Shown: positions 1-12,150 of the stretch, piece after piece
Numbering within the stretch: the stretch's first letter is position 1
Layout of the letters: each line of letters begins with the position of its first letter
Source: Laguncularia racemosa
Taxonomy: Eukaryota > Streptophyta > Magnoliopsida > Myrtales > Combretaceae
DNA length: 64,000 nt
Assembly: GCA_037954665.1 (NCBI GenBank)
Contig: JBBMOL010000021.1
Span: 7,440,001 to 7,504,000, forward strand
Reading direction: 5' to 3'
The notes under the pieces: generated by a model
The model's database searches: none
The model's input: only the letters and a program-made list of their open reading frames with translations
Told to the model about the DNA's origin: nothing
Position numbers and translations under genes: made by a program

Positions 1-688
1 GTCTATAAATCATTGGGATCTAGTATTTTGGGTAGCATTTTACTGTTTATGTAGTTGAATCTACAAATTTTACAAAGAAAGTGCTTCTTTGTAAATTTAT
101 CACATAGTGAAAACATATGCTTCACATGCATTTTCACAACTTTACTCGCATACTAACTTTTTCCCAGGACCTATTTTACTACTATTTTTCAAAAAAGACA
201 TTTTTTAGGTACAAAATTCGTTGTTTCTTTATTTTAGAACATTCTTTTATAATCTTTGAAGGAAAGAAAAAGCGGGATTAAAGGCATGCATGCTTATAAT
301 AATGTGAAAAGAAATCATACTAATAGAGTGAGTGGAGGTCAAGATATTACACACAGGGATATTTAATATATTATTTCGAGGTTATAATGTCACATCATTT
401 ACATATTAGCAAAAATATACCCATGATATGGGTGTAAAAATTAAAAATTTAGGCCATAACACGATTGATGAATTAATATCTATATATGCCAAATGATTTA
501 AGAAAGAAAAAAAAATAATATATGAGGAGGTAAAAAGAGATATAAAGGTATATAAAAATAATTTACTCACCATAGCATAATGAGAAAAAAAAAAAAAAAC
601 TTTAAGAAGGATGGGTGTTGAATGGTCATAATTTGGAGGGCATGAATTTAATGACAATCAATAATTTGTGATTCGAGTTTAGGATAAT

Positions 689-722
<34 letters not shown>

Positions 723-1599
723 GGGATAGGTACTTCAGATTAGCGGGGGGGGGGGGGGGGGGGGAGAAGGTACTGATAGGGGAAGAGAGGGAGAAGTTAC
801 CATCACTAGTGAGAGATAAAGGAGATTGGGAAATGCGGAAGTGAGGTGTTAAAAAATTATATTAAAACTTTATAATTAAATTGTGAAGATGAATAGTGCT
901 TGTTCTCTAAATATAATGGTAATAATAATATTATAGATAATATAGCATATATAATTATACGAAAACCTATAACATCTTCTTAAATGAAATCAATTTGTGA
1001 TTTCCAAAACCAAGATAAATTTATTTGCTATATCCAAAAATAAAGTGCACAATACCCTGTAGCTAGAGATTTAGCAACATGAAAAGATCTAATGGTAGAA
1101 ATATTGAAGAAAATATTTTGAAAAAGAAGATTTGATGATATGAAATTAATTCATGAATTATACAATGATTTAGATTGGAGACTTCAGATGACTTATTCTA
1201 ATATCATCTCCACTTAAATACATAATTTGTGAATGATTTATATATTTTAAGTAAATACATTTCCTTTTGAATTCCTACACTCTTTAAATTTAAACTTTTG
1301 GTCTCACTTTTTTATTTATTTACATTTTATCACTAATAGTTTTTCATCATCTTATTTTGCACACAATTCTCCGATTAAAAAAATATATGGAAATATTCCA
1401 TCATCCTATAACTATGGTTATTTCTTATCATATTACCGATGCAACATTATATAACACATCTTGCAACATTTATTATATGCATATGTATTAGATGGAAATA
1501 AATACTTTTAACATTTTCATATTTCCTTGTATTTGTCATTCTACATTGTTTTTTAAGGCAACTTTTGAGCATCATTTCATATGAAAGTATAAATAATTC
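1..1599. other. AT-rich intergenic DNA
   Basis: Apart from the poly-G tracts I see no gene, RNA or recognisable element. Short open frames here are low-complexity and match no family I know. Confidence 0.5.
691..764. repeat. Two long poly-G tracts (31 and 20 G)
   Basis: Uninterrupted G runs at 691-721 and 745-764, separated by 23 bp that start GTGGGATAGG-type sequence, in otherwise AT-rich DNA. More G-rich sequence follows to about 800. Such long homopolymers are rare in plants and could form quadruplexes or be an assembly artefact. Confidence 0.9.
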
Positions 1600-1930
1600 G
1601 AATTACTCACAAACTACTTGAGTTCAACTTAATGCTTGCTCAAATTCAACTCAAGAACAATAAAGTCAAGCTCAAACTCAAGGTGCTCGAGTTGCTAATC
1701 AAACTCGAATTTCATAATGTTTAACTCAACTAGCTTGTGAGCTTAATCAAACTCAAGTCTAGTGTATATAAATATTTGTCGAGTTTAAGTTGAGCTCTAG
1801 CTTATTAAGTATCATTTCGAGTTGACCTCAAACTTAAAATTTTTAAATCGATTGAACTTGACTCGAGTTTGAGTTCTAAAATTTTGAGTCAAACTCAAAC
1901 TTCAACCTTAATACTATGTTGTATCAACTC
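1600..1930 (+). repeat. CTCGAGTT-rich dispersed repeat, copy A
   Basis: Rich in variants of CTCGAGTT/AACTCAAG over about 330 bp. The second half (TTGAGTTCTAAAATTTTGAG and flanks) aligns in the same direction with 18610-18690. Copies of such GAGCTCGAG-like repeats are common in dicot genomes. Family not known to me; no ORF. Confidence 0.6.
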
Positions 1931-4694
1931 AATACGCTTAGGCCTTAGTTTATGGACCTTATGAGAGGCTAGATACAATAAATATGTCGTAAAATAACTT
2001 TTCTCTCTCTTTTTTTAAATGGGATTAAGGCTAAATAATATTACACCATGGGGATGAGAATGAGAGCACAAGGGATGAGAATGAGATTGTAAAGTGTAAG
2101 GTAGAGATAATATGTGTAATATATTATACCAAAGTTTTAATGTGGTATGTATGTATAACATAACATCTATAAACATTTATAGCATCCATAAATATTTATA
2201 ACATAATATTATGTAACACTTCTTACAACATTTGCTATATTATGTATGCATGCATGTGCATATATATTGTAAATGTGGAGATTAATTAGATGAATCACAT
2301 GTATATAGTATGAGTCACATTATTGTTGTGAAAAAGATAAGTGTCATCGTACCCCAAGATACACTTTGATCTTAACAACTTGTCATGTACACCACATTAT
2401 GGCATAAATTGCTCCTTTTAGCTACCATTATAATGATCAAGGATGGATGAAAATCATGTGACTAAGGGACAAACTTACCTTATGTAAGTTAACTTTAAAA
2501 TTACTTATAAAAAATTTTCCACTTAATAAGTAAATAGTAGTTTAGAAGAATTTATTTATATCATTATAATTTTATGATGAATAAAATTCAATATTGTTAG
2601 TTATTGTGAAGAAATATTAATGAAAAAAAGGTTGACAAGAGAGAATGTTACTCGGATAATATAAAAATAAATGCAACTTGAAAGAGAGAGAGAAAGAAAA
2701 GTTTTTCATGGGATTTAAACTCATAACTACATGTCTTTAAATTCAAAAACCTAACACTTCAAAATCATATCTAATATCTTATTAAAAATAGTCCTTAAAA
2801 TATACATGCAATGCATATTTTTCTCCATTTTAAGTGACTTAAATAAATAATTTTTCTAAACTTGGGGTGGGGTCCCCCTTCCACTCACCTGGATTCGTTC
2901 ATGGTAATGACATATGGAAGGTGTCCAACCTTGGAAACATAAAATAATAGTAGACAACATTTACATAAGTGAACATACTGCATATTTATATGCCTTTATT
3001 AATTGCAATGCCATTTGCATAGTCTGCCCAAGGTTTACCTACTATATGAAAGAAATACAACTATCTCCAGTCATTGACTAACAATATAGTCATTGTCTAA
3101 CTATTCCTATTCCAGTTTATTAGTCACTCCTGACATAGATATACACATAAATATCCATACTTCACTCCATGTACATATTGGGTTGAAGTGGATCCTCGAC
3201 ATTTTGGTGATACTCTACAAAAGTAACCGTGACAACCATGCACTCAATAAAAGTTAAGACACTTTTTTATTTTATGACATATCATCAACTATGGTTATCA
3301 ATTAATTTTAAACATAATGCAAATCAACTACATATCATTTGCACAACATTATCCAGTCTAATGCGAGACCAAAGAAAATAACTTTGCTTTAGTTCAGTAT
3401 CATGCCTTGAACCTAAAGAGTATGATTAATCTACATTTTTTCTAACTACATAGGGTTTGCAAAGCTTGTTGCCTACACTTTTTAAGCTCCATATATCAAT
3501 TACTTGAAAAACAAATTCCCTAAATAGTATATTGCACATGCATATATGGATGCAAAGCCGTGTAGTTCACATGCATTTTGTAACAACTAAATGGAACAAA
3601 CAAGTTCATTAATATGTTGATTATCTTTAGCAAAACATATATAGCATAACCCTTGAACCTCTAATTAACTGAGGTTCGAAGCAACTTTGGTTCCATTTTA
3701 CAAACATACCAAAATCACAGCTTAGCACATGTAATAAAATATGAAAAAACCTGTAAAGCTATCATCTACAAAACAATACATAATTTGTAGGGATTGATTC
3801 TGTTACTATCTATCACAATACTACTCATCTCATATTAAGTTTGTCACTTGTTAACTCACCATCGGCAATCGGATTTATTTATAATATTATTATTAGTATC
3901 CCACTCTACTAATTAGCACATTATTATAACTTTCTTCTTGCTTATTAATTATATCACATGCAATGCCTAATCAACAACTCATTAAGTTACCCTAACAATC
4001 TTAATGTCACGTCTAACCAGTACATTTAATAGCTTGGGACCACCATCATCTTGTCTGTAGCTGCTACTAGCAAGTCCAATGATACACACAAGCAACATAT
4101 ACAATTTTGTATTCTAACATTTATTAATCAATTTTGATTTAACCTAACATGCAATAATAGTAAATATGTAATATAGTACTTACTTCTTCTTTTTTTTGAG
4201 AAGTTATTCTTAATCCTTTGTATCCTACCAACAATAAATTACATAATTAAAACCTTAAATTTATTTAAGTTTTTCTTATTCCTATTTCCATGTTCTTTCG
4301 AACTTAATCTCAAGTAATTAACTATTCTAACTTTGCAACACAAAATTATTAGAGCAATTATCTTATAAAACGGAAGGGGGTTTCCACTTATGAGGAGCGG
4401 GTAACCAATCTAATAAGGAGTTCAACTAGTCCTTCCATTCAATTATTTCCATCTTTGTGTTTTTTTTTTGTCTTTTTTTTTTTTTACATCTTGCAAAACC
4501 AAATTTGGGGTCCCAATTAAATTATTTCTTTTCCTTTATAAAAACCTTACTTTTTGAAATCTAAAAGGCTGCTTCTTATTTATGTTTTCATTAAGCTTTA
4601 TGTTTCAATTTTGTTAATTTGTTACTATAGGGTTTGTTCATAATTTACAAATTTCTCTTTATAAATAATCCTATTTCACTTAACTCTAATTTTA
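1931..4694. other. Intergenic, nothing recognised
   Basis: Very AT-rich with no supported ORF, RNA or clear inverted repeat. A GGGATTTAAACTC motif near 2711 resembles a Pol III B box on the minus strand but no convincing A box accompanies it. Confidence 0.45.
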
Positions 4695-4699
4695 TTAAT

Positions 4700-4800
4700 T
4701 CATGAAGGGCCTTGTAACTTAGTGACATACATGTTAATTTATTAGTGGCATGGATTGGGTTTGAATCTCCCTTCCTTTGTTGTAATCACGTAAATAAAAT
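4700..4800 (+). repeat. SINE-like tRNA-derived unit (weak)
   Basis: A-box-like TAACTTAGTGA at 4715-4725 (9 of 11 consensus positions by eye) and B-box-like GGTTTGAATCT at 4758-4768 (9 of 11), about 43 bp apart. This spacing matches tRNA-derived SINEs. No intact tRNA fold and no clear target duplication. Confidence 0.35.
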
Positions 4801-6331
4801 ATCTATTAATTCCATTATCCCTTTAAAATCCTAACTTATCAATGGCCATAACTTTACAAAACAATTCCATTCATAATCATATATGTATGTAAAATAAATT
4901 TAGGGTTAAAATGCTTATTTGGTTATAAGAGTCTTTTCTCTTTTTTTCCTTCCATATCATAGTAAAAGAAACATGTTGAAGTGAATTTATGAGGAGAGGT
5001 ATAGGCTAAGGGAGTCATTTTCTATACTTATCTATTATTTGTGGAAATGCTACTTAAAGAGACGTCTTTTCACCTCCTCCATAGATCTAGTTTAGTAGAT
5101 GATCCTAATGATTTTAGTGGGTATAATAAATGTCTTATTGAAAATTTAATTTATCCTTTTAATGCTAGATTATTGGTGACCAAATAATACTCTATACATT
5201 CAACATTATTGAGGCAAATAAAACATACCAGTACACGAATCTAATGTACTTAGATGCACATTTGTTATTAAATGCATACATACATTGATCTACTTACAAC
5301 CATAAACAAGTGAAACAATTCAAGGTCATTGAAGTATGAAACTATACTTTTTATGAATCTAGTTACCTAGATTCCCACTACTATTGATAGTTCATGTCGA
5401 TAGTCTCCCATTCTCTATAATAATCTATTAAGATGGAATAAGCATCGGATTGATGAATTCTAAATATATTACTATGTTAAACTTAATTCCTTTCTCTTTA
5501 TGTAAAGTTTTAAGAATTCATAAATATTATGAGTTTTGTGAATCAAAATATTACTCTTAAAATATTTTAGTATTTTTGGGAATTTTTTTTTTATTATTAT
5601 TTTAATTAATTGTTTATATCATTAGATCATTATCTTAAGAGCAATAAATTAATTAACTCTATTTATATTATTTGTATATTATTTTAATAAATTAACAATC
5701 TATTAAGTGAATAAGATGGCAAAGGCATGTTTGTAGATTATTGAGGACTTGGGTTTGATTGGTAAGGCTTTCTTTTATGCCCTTTTGATTGAAATGTGCT
5801 TTCAAAACACATTTTAGTTCTCTTTTTCCTCCTCAAGCAGCTAGGCGCAAATCCCCACTCTCTTTCCTTTTTTTATTTTCCCTTCATCTTTCTTATGGAT
5901 TTTCTTCATTTTCTAGTCAATGTAATCATGATAATCTTTCCATTTCATTCTCATTCATTGCCAATCAATCAAAGCACAATAATTTCCCATATTTTCACTA
6001 GTTAAAGAAGGGTAATTTTACAATGTAGTCACTAAAAAATAACTATATAGTATAATCACATTTTAATTATTAATAAGCTTTATTTACAGTAATTCAAGGT
6101 AATTTCCCCTAATCACATTGTCTATTAATGATGATTTTTATTATTCTTCTTGTTTTAAGTCCCTAGGAGCTCGTTTGACCTTTACACATATATGTATATA
6201 TGTGTGTATTTTCCTTTTTCTTTAATATCTTTCTATGTAATCCACTGTAATTATTATTATTATTTTTTCAATGTCATCTTAGCACTATTTCATAGAACTA
6301 TATATAAAACTAGATAAGGTAAAATCAATAT
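4801..6331. other. Intergenic, nothing recognised
   Basis: AT-rich. Open frames near 5790-6005 overlap each other in two frames, are low in complexity and rich in S/F/H; no family match. Confidence 0.45.
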
Positions 6332-6622
6332 GGGTAAATATTACATTTAGTACTTAAATTTTGTCCATTTTGTAATTAACTACTTAAAATTTAAAAGTAT
6401 TAATTTACTAGCTACAAAGTTTTCAAGATCATTTCTAATATTTGGATGCGGGAGTTAATTGTAAAAATAAGTAAAGTTTAAATAATTAATTATAAAAATG
6501 AGAAAAGTTTAGGTAGATAATTGTAAAAATAGGTAACATTCAAGTAACAAATTGACATTTTAAAATTTCTAGTAGATATTGAAAAAATGGGCAAATTTTA
6601 TGTACCAAATATGACTTTACCC
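6332..6622. mobile_element. MITE-like element with about 40-bp imperfect inverted ends
   Basis: Left end starts GGGTAAATATTACATTTAG. The reverse complement of the right end starts GGGTAAAGTCATATTTGG, and similarity continues for about 40 bp to CCATTTT. The 291-bp body has no coding capacity. Target duplication is not clear. Confidence 0.6.
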
Positions 6623-7296
6623 TAATATTAAATAACTCTTTGATCGAATTAGAGGCATGATAGTAATGCATCGGAGAGAGGGGGATATAGCTATACATAT
6701 ACAAGAAATAATAATTTTTGGAGAATTCAATGTGACATGTTAAATAAAAGTACTTAAAATTCAGAGTTTATGTATGTTTTTACTATTTAAATTGTTAGTT
6801 AGAAAGAAACTATTTAGAGTATGTGTATGGTTTTTGTTATTTGAATTGTTGGCTAGAAAGAAACTATTCATAGTTTCTATTTTCCTTCGATAATTAAGCA
6901 CCAAAAAATTATATGATAGCATGGTGTTTATTAAGAAATTTTTGGCTTAGTAATGTAAGTTTAGATAACATGACAATCTCTAATGTGTGAAATAATGGTA
7001 TAACCTTACCTAAATTATATATGTAATAATTAATATTTTATATAGTATAATATAACATACATAATTTGTCATATGTATTGTTTAAATTATACTTGAGGAT
7101 TAATACTAAAATATATGATTATATATATATGATATATCCTTTAAAAGAGCATGATACTAAAATGAAGTTTAGATTAATAATATTTTGAGAAAAACATAAA
7201 AATATGGTCCGAGTTTTTGCACTTTTACATGCTCTTTTTTTTTTTCTTTCAACATACTCTTGATACATTTTCTTCTTTGTTATATAGTTGTGGAGG
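6623..7296. other. Intergenic, nothing recognised
   Basis: AT-rich; a short near-repeat of TTTAAATTGTTAGTTAGAAA-type sequence occurs at about 6785 and 6840 (54-bp apart). No gene. Confidence 0.45.
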
Positions 7297-7425
7297 GAAA
7301 AAATTATTATATTCAATATTTAGCTAAACCCACTACTTATTTAGACTTGACTTATTAAGCTAGGTAATAGAGCTTTGAGATTCCAATCTATAATTGGGAT
7401 GACTCGAGGAAAACTGACTTGGTGG
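7297..7425 (+). repeat. Dispersed repeat shared with 17155-17290
   Basis: AAATTATTATATT...CTAAACCC..TTATTTAGAC..GGGATGACTCG aligns in the same direction with the copy near 17155. Probably a fragment of an LTR, since the longer copy has a TATA-like segment downstream; this is inference. Confidence 0.45.
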
Positions 7426-7583
7426 ACTTAAAACAGTGTTATACGCTTAGGTTTTCACTCTCTATTTTAAAGCACAATTCACTAATTCGTAGTGTACTGA
7501 GTGTGCATGCAGTAATAAAATAATTAGTGAGTACGGATTCATATCCATAGGGAGCTAATATGCTAAGTACTAAACTTTACCGT

Positions 7584-7968
7584 CATGTTTAGTATGTAAA
7601 AATATTTTGAAATGGATTGGAATGGAATAAAATGGAATCAAGTCTGTAATGATAAATCTATTCTTGCATTTGGGAACACTATAGAATGAAATATGTATAA
7701 ATTAATATTTTTCAAGAATACCTTCAATTATTAGATGTCATAATTATATTAAAGGTTAAATAAATAATTTTAATTAATAATAATAAATAAGGTGGAATGG
7801 AATCACGATTCTAACCTTTAGAGGCAGAATCGTAATTCCCCCTTAAAGTCGAAATCCTAATATTCTACAATCACGATTTTGGTTTTTAAAATACTTTTAA
7901 ACACAAGAAAAGGAATGAAACCTAAAATTGTGATTCCATTCTCGGTTCGTTCTTGCATACCTAACATG
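7584..7968. mobile_element. MITE-like element, 385 bp
   Basis: Left end CATGTTTAGTATGTAAAAAT and the reverse complement of the right end, CATGTTAGGTATGCAAGAAC, form imperfect terminal inverted repeats. The interior has GGAATGGAAT-type and CGATT-type palindromic segments and no ORF. Target duplication unclear. Confidence 0.5.
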
Positions 7969-9485
7969 TCATAAGTGTTTTTCCCTAATCTAAGCAATCA
8001 CAATTTTAATTAATGAAATGTAAAAACTGTAAACTAATTGAACACCAAATCTAATCTCAAGAATCAAGAGATGTAAAAATTTGGTTTTGGGGTTTGCAAA
8101 TATCTTTTATTTAAATTAATGCGATGCCTCAAGTTGATACTAAAATTGATTACATAGGATTTATCTAAACTCACAATAACTCACCTCATTTTTAAAATGA
8201 CTAAACTCTAATTATAGTATAAATTGTCATGTTAAGGCACTTTATCTATAATTATTAGTTAATAGTAACATGTTCAACTTAGAAATTACTATATTAGTTG
8301 AATTTATAGATTGAGCACCACCAAGTAACCCAAACCATACTTTCAATTGCATTAAGATCGTGAATTTGTGAATTTAATTAAAATCCACATATCCATATAA
8401 AGTGTTTTTTTTTTTTCATAAACTCAAGCTTTGCCTATTTTAGGTTATTGAATTTCTCCCAAGTCTCTCTAATCTAATCTAAATGACAAGTGATGGCCAA
8501 GCACATATTATCTAGATAGTACATATAATAATTAAATCACCGAATAATAAAAATATCAATATCAAATCGATTTAATAACACATCAATCCATCAAATTCAT
8601 CATTGCAAAACCTATAGTGTTAAATATCAAATCTCTATAAGAATTGCAAAAATATATTAAGATATATCACAATAAAGATAGCAAAGGAATAGAAAACACC
8701 TTGTGGGTATCTTCAATTCCTCCTTCTAATAATGAAATTAGCATTTCTTATTGTATTTGAAACTTCAGATTATCCTCTAGTGTGCTAAGACAAAGGGTGT
8801 TAATGTCCTTTAATTAAAGGAAACATACTCAATTTAAATGGAAGCTTTAGTTTGCTAGAAGCAAATGCTGTTGCGTTTTAAGGTAATGCCACTATTTCAT
8901 AATATTCTCTCTGTATATTCTATTTCCCACTAGGTTCTATTCATCCTTTTTTTCCAGTGCCTTCATCCTCACTAATATGAGATCTTAGATTCACATCTCC
9001 TACATGAGACAAGGTAGACCTTGAAAATAGCAATATTATAGATAGATAGGCCTTCCATTTGGAAACACGATCCAATATGGAAGTACAAGTGACACCAATT
9101 GCTCACATATGCTTCTCTCACTACTGCTAAAATTTGAAAAGGGATTAGAGATTTACTTTGAAGGGGCCCCTATCACCATTTTTAATGTAAGATGCTATTC
9201 AACTTTCTTTTCCCTAATACATGTCTTAGAAAGTGACATGGGCCCTAAATGAAGGCTAAGTAGATAAAAATGGGCTACTCCTTGCTGGTCTTGTAGTTAT
9301 AAACTATGTATATTAATGTCCATGTGTCAACCTAAAGTTACATAAATTAGAGATAGAGGTATGTTAGTTCCTTTAGTTTTTATCTTATATTTTATTGAGC
9401 ATGACACTAGAAAAATAAGCTTATGTTGGCTCTAAGTGGCTTATGTTCCAACACTACTTAAGTTTAATACTTTGTTGCTCACACA
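7969..9485. other. Intergenic, nothing recognised
   Basis: No supported gene, RNA or repeat structure seen. Confidence 0.4.
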
Positions 9486-9830
9486 CTCAAAGTTAGAGCT
9501 ATGCAAGCGAAATGGGTCATGTAGGTTAGCCCATTTAATTAAGAAAAAAAATGTAGGTTGGATTGCAAAATTTCAACTTGTATGTAAAGCAGGCCAAAAC
9601 AGGCTCGCCTACATTGATTCATAAGCCAATATAGTTTGACCTCACATTGGCTTGTTTAACTCTAAAAATGTGAAAAATAAAATGCGAGTTAAACAAAAAA
9701 AAAAAAGTTAGGCTAGAAATTTTAACCCATTTGTTAAGTGGGCTAACTTGCATTAACTTGTAGACCAACGTGGATCAGGGCAAGTTGTCCATTTAACCCC
9801 CTTTTCTAACCTTACTTAGAGTACTAGTTG
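9486..9830 (+). repeat. Fragment of the GGGTCATG/CCCATTTAA repeat family
   Basis: Begins GTTAGAGCTATGCAAGCG then ATGGGTCATG, matching the left end of the element at 49982. Interior has repeated CCCATTTAA and AGGCTAG-type motifs. The right inverted end is missing, so it is partial or diverged. The short open frames here are by-products. Confidence 0.5.
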
Positions 9831-10829
9831 AGCACTTTTGTTCAACTAACTACCGGTGTAAATTGCACTTGATTGGGCTGCTTGATTTGTTGCTAATCCT
9901 ATCATATAGCTTAAGAAGAGCGTTTGTTGGGCATTCGGTTTAGCTCTACTTAGTGTTGTTCTACTCTCTTTCGAATTTACCACAATTTGAATAGTGGAGA
10001 TCAAGGTACCACATGTGGCTTTAATGTGTGCTCTATTTTGCATCTATTGCAAGTGAAGCGATTGCCTCTTGATGCATTAGGAAAGAACAATTGATGAACA
10101 CTCTACTGTAATATGCAAATTGAGGATGAGCTACTATGATTCAATCTCTTTATTAGTGATATGGCCGTTGTTACATGCTACTGTAAGCTTTCTATTTGCT
10201 TTTATTTTGGTGTTTGCTATTATTGTTGTTGTTATTGTTGAGTTGCTATTTCATTGTTGCTAAGCTACTATTTTTGCTACTATTAATTGCCATTTCTAAT
10301 GTTGTTGAGCTGCTATGTGTGATGTAAAGATGTTATTGTCCCTTATGTCGTTAATAGAAAATTGAATGTGAGTTGTTCGAATGGCTTAGACAAATTAATG
10401 GCGTTTAATTGCATACTTAGTTCTTAGTTTCAAGTCTATTAAACTACTATGCAACAAAGTGTCACCCATATAGCTCAACTAGTTAATCCTCCCACTACTA
10501 AAGTGGACATCCCCCGAGTGGAGCCAAGAGCAAACCCCTCCACCAAACACTGCACTTAAACAACTCCTAGTGTTTAAAGTAGAGAAATTGAAAGTCTAGC
10601 TAGGCGACTCTTCATCCTCACGTGTTCCCCTTCCCACCATCTTTGGCAACCTACCTAAAATCTGACTCTTGCCTTTGTTTTTATAGTATTTGTTCCAAGA
10701 ACTTCCTTCATAACAAAGGAAGACTTAGACGTGCACATTAAGGAAGTATAGGCTAAGTTGTCTGTAGGAGTACTAGTGTTGAAATTCTTGTATCATTAAT
10801 GCAAAACTGCAAAGCCTTGCCTCAAGGAC
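9831..10829. other. Intergenic, TTG/GCTA-rich in part
   Basis: 10200-10330 is rich in TTGTTG and TTGCTA triplets (imperfect microsatellite). Otherwise nothing assignable. Confidence 0.4.
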
Positions 10830-11640
10830 TATGTAAGTCCAACATTCATGTTGTTTAATTTGGACATATATGAATTTTATGACGACCTAACGTTTAAGGA
10901 ATTCTTTAAGTCACTAACGGAGAAGGTATATACTTAGTATGTCAACTTCCTTCTAAAGTTGGTTGACTCATGGGGAACCATGTGCAAAATATTCCTAAAA
11001 AAGTTCTTCTCCACTTAGGTGAGTGTTAAAATCACTAACATGAGAAGAATATGATAGAGGCTTGGAGAGGATCTCATGGAATATATTAAATGTTTCGGGG
11101 AACACTCCTTAGACATTCAAGATGCTTGTAACAAAAACGGTTGGTGAAGATTTTCATTTAATGGATGTTTTCTGACTATGTTGTACACTAGGAGAACCCC
11201 TCTATGTTCTTTTGCTACACTCAAAGAGAATGCACGAAAGATCAATAATTTCATTACAAGACAACAAAGGGACAATGGGAAGCTCAATACATAGATGGCG
11301 TATGTGTCCTTAACTTAGGGTAAGGAGTTTAAAAGTAGTAAAAGGCTGAAGAATGATGTAGAAAGAAGTTTTGTAGAAGTCCCTCTATTTCCATACCCAA
11401 TGCGCAAGGTACATGCAATCTTTGATCATTGGCTATGAGATAAAAACGTCACGTTGCCAAGAATCGAGCACTAACCTAGGTGAATGAAAGAAGAATCCCA
11501 AATATTGTTGACATCATAGAACAATGGATTACCCCATGAAGGATTGTTAGAGCTTGAGAAGATTATTCTACAAAAAGGTTCCAAGCAAAATGCTTATCAT
11601 TGAAAATATTGATGTTAGAAGCAATTTGCTCCTAACCCAA
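10830..11640 (+). pseudogene. Decayed Ty3/gypsy gag fragment
   Basis: In one plus-strand frame around 10940-11110 the sequence reads SWGTMCKIFLKKFFST, a stop, VKITNMRR, stops, then RLGEDLMEYIKCFGEHSLD. This is the usual retrotransposon gag order (W..M...FL..FF, then a basic link, then GE...YI..F). Near 11510 HRTMDYPMKDC resembles the gag C-terminal His/Cys segment. Many stops and shifts; non-functional. No flanking LTR identified. Confidence 0.55.
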
Positions 11641-11815
11641 AATACTCAAATGGTAGCATATGAATCCAATGATAGTGATTAGCAATGTTAAAGTTAGGGT
11701 TATACCCTAACATATTTCTTGTAATAAAAAAGCGAGTTTCATTACTTATAATAAAAATATCATTTTTTTTCTCATTTCTATATTTTCTCTTATATATATA
11801 TATATGCCTACCCCT

Positions 11816-12150
11816 CTTAAGTCTTGGCGATGCCTTAGCATCTCGACCTTTATGTCCTAAGTCTAGGCAATACTCTAGCATTTTGACTTTTATGCCTTAA
11901 GCTTAAGTAATGCCTTAACTTCTTAGCTTCCCCGCATTAAGCCTAGGCAATGCCTTAACATCTTAAATCTTATGCCTTAACCTTAGGTAACGCACTAGCA
12001 TCTTCGGCTTCTATGCTTTAAGCCTAGGTAAGGCCTTAGCATCTCTAGCTTCTATGCCTTAAGCCTAGGCAATTTACTAGCATTTCTAGCTTTTATGCCC
12101 TAAGCTTAGACAATGCCTTAGTATCTCATTTCCCTTGCCTTAAGCCCAAA
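11816..12150 (+). repeat. Tandem repeat, about 41-bp unit, eight degenerate copies
   Basis: The unit begins near CTTAAGCCTAGGCAATGCC and continues TTAGCATCTCTAGCTTTTATG. Starts fall every 40-41 bp from 11816. Copies differ at many positions, so the array is old. Confidence 0.85.
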
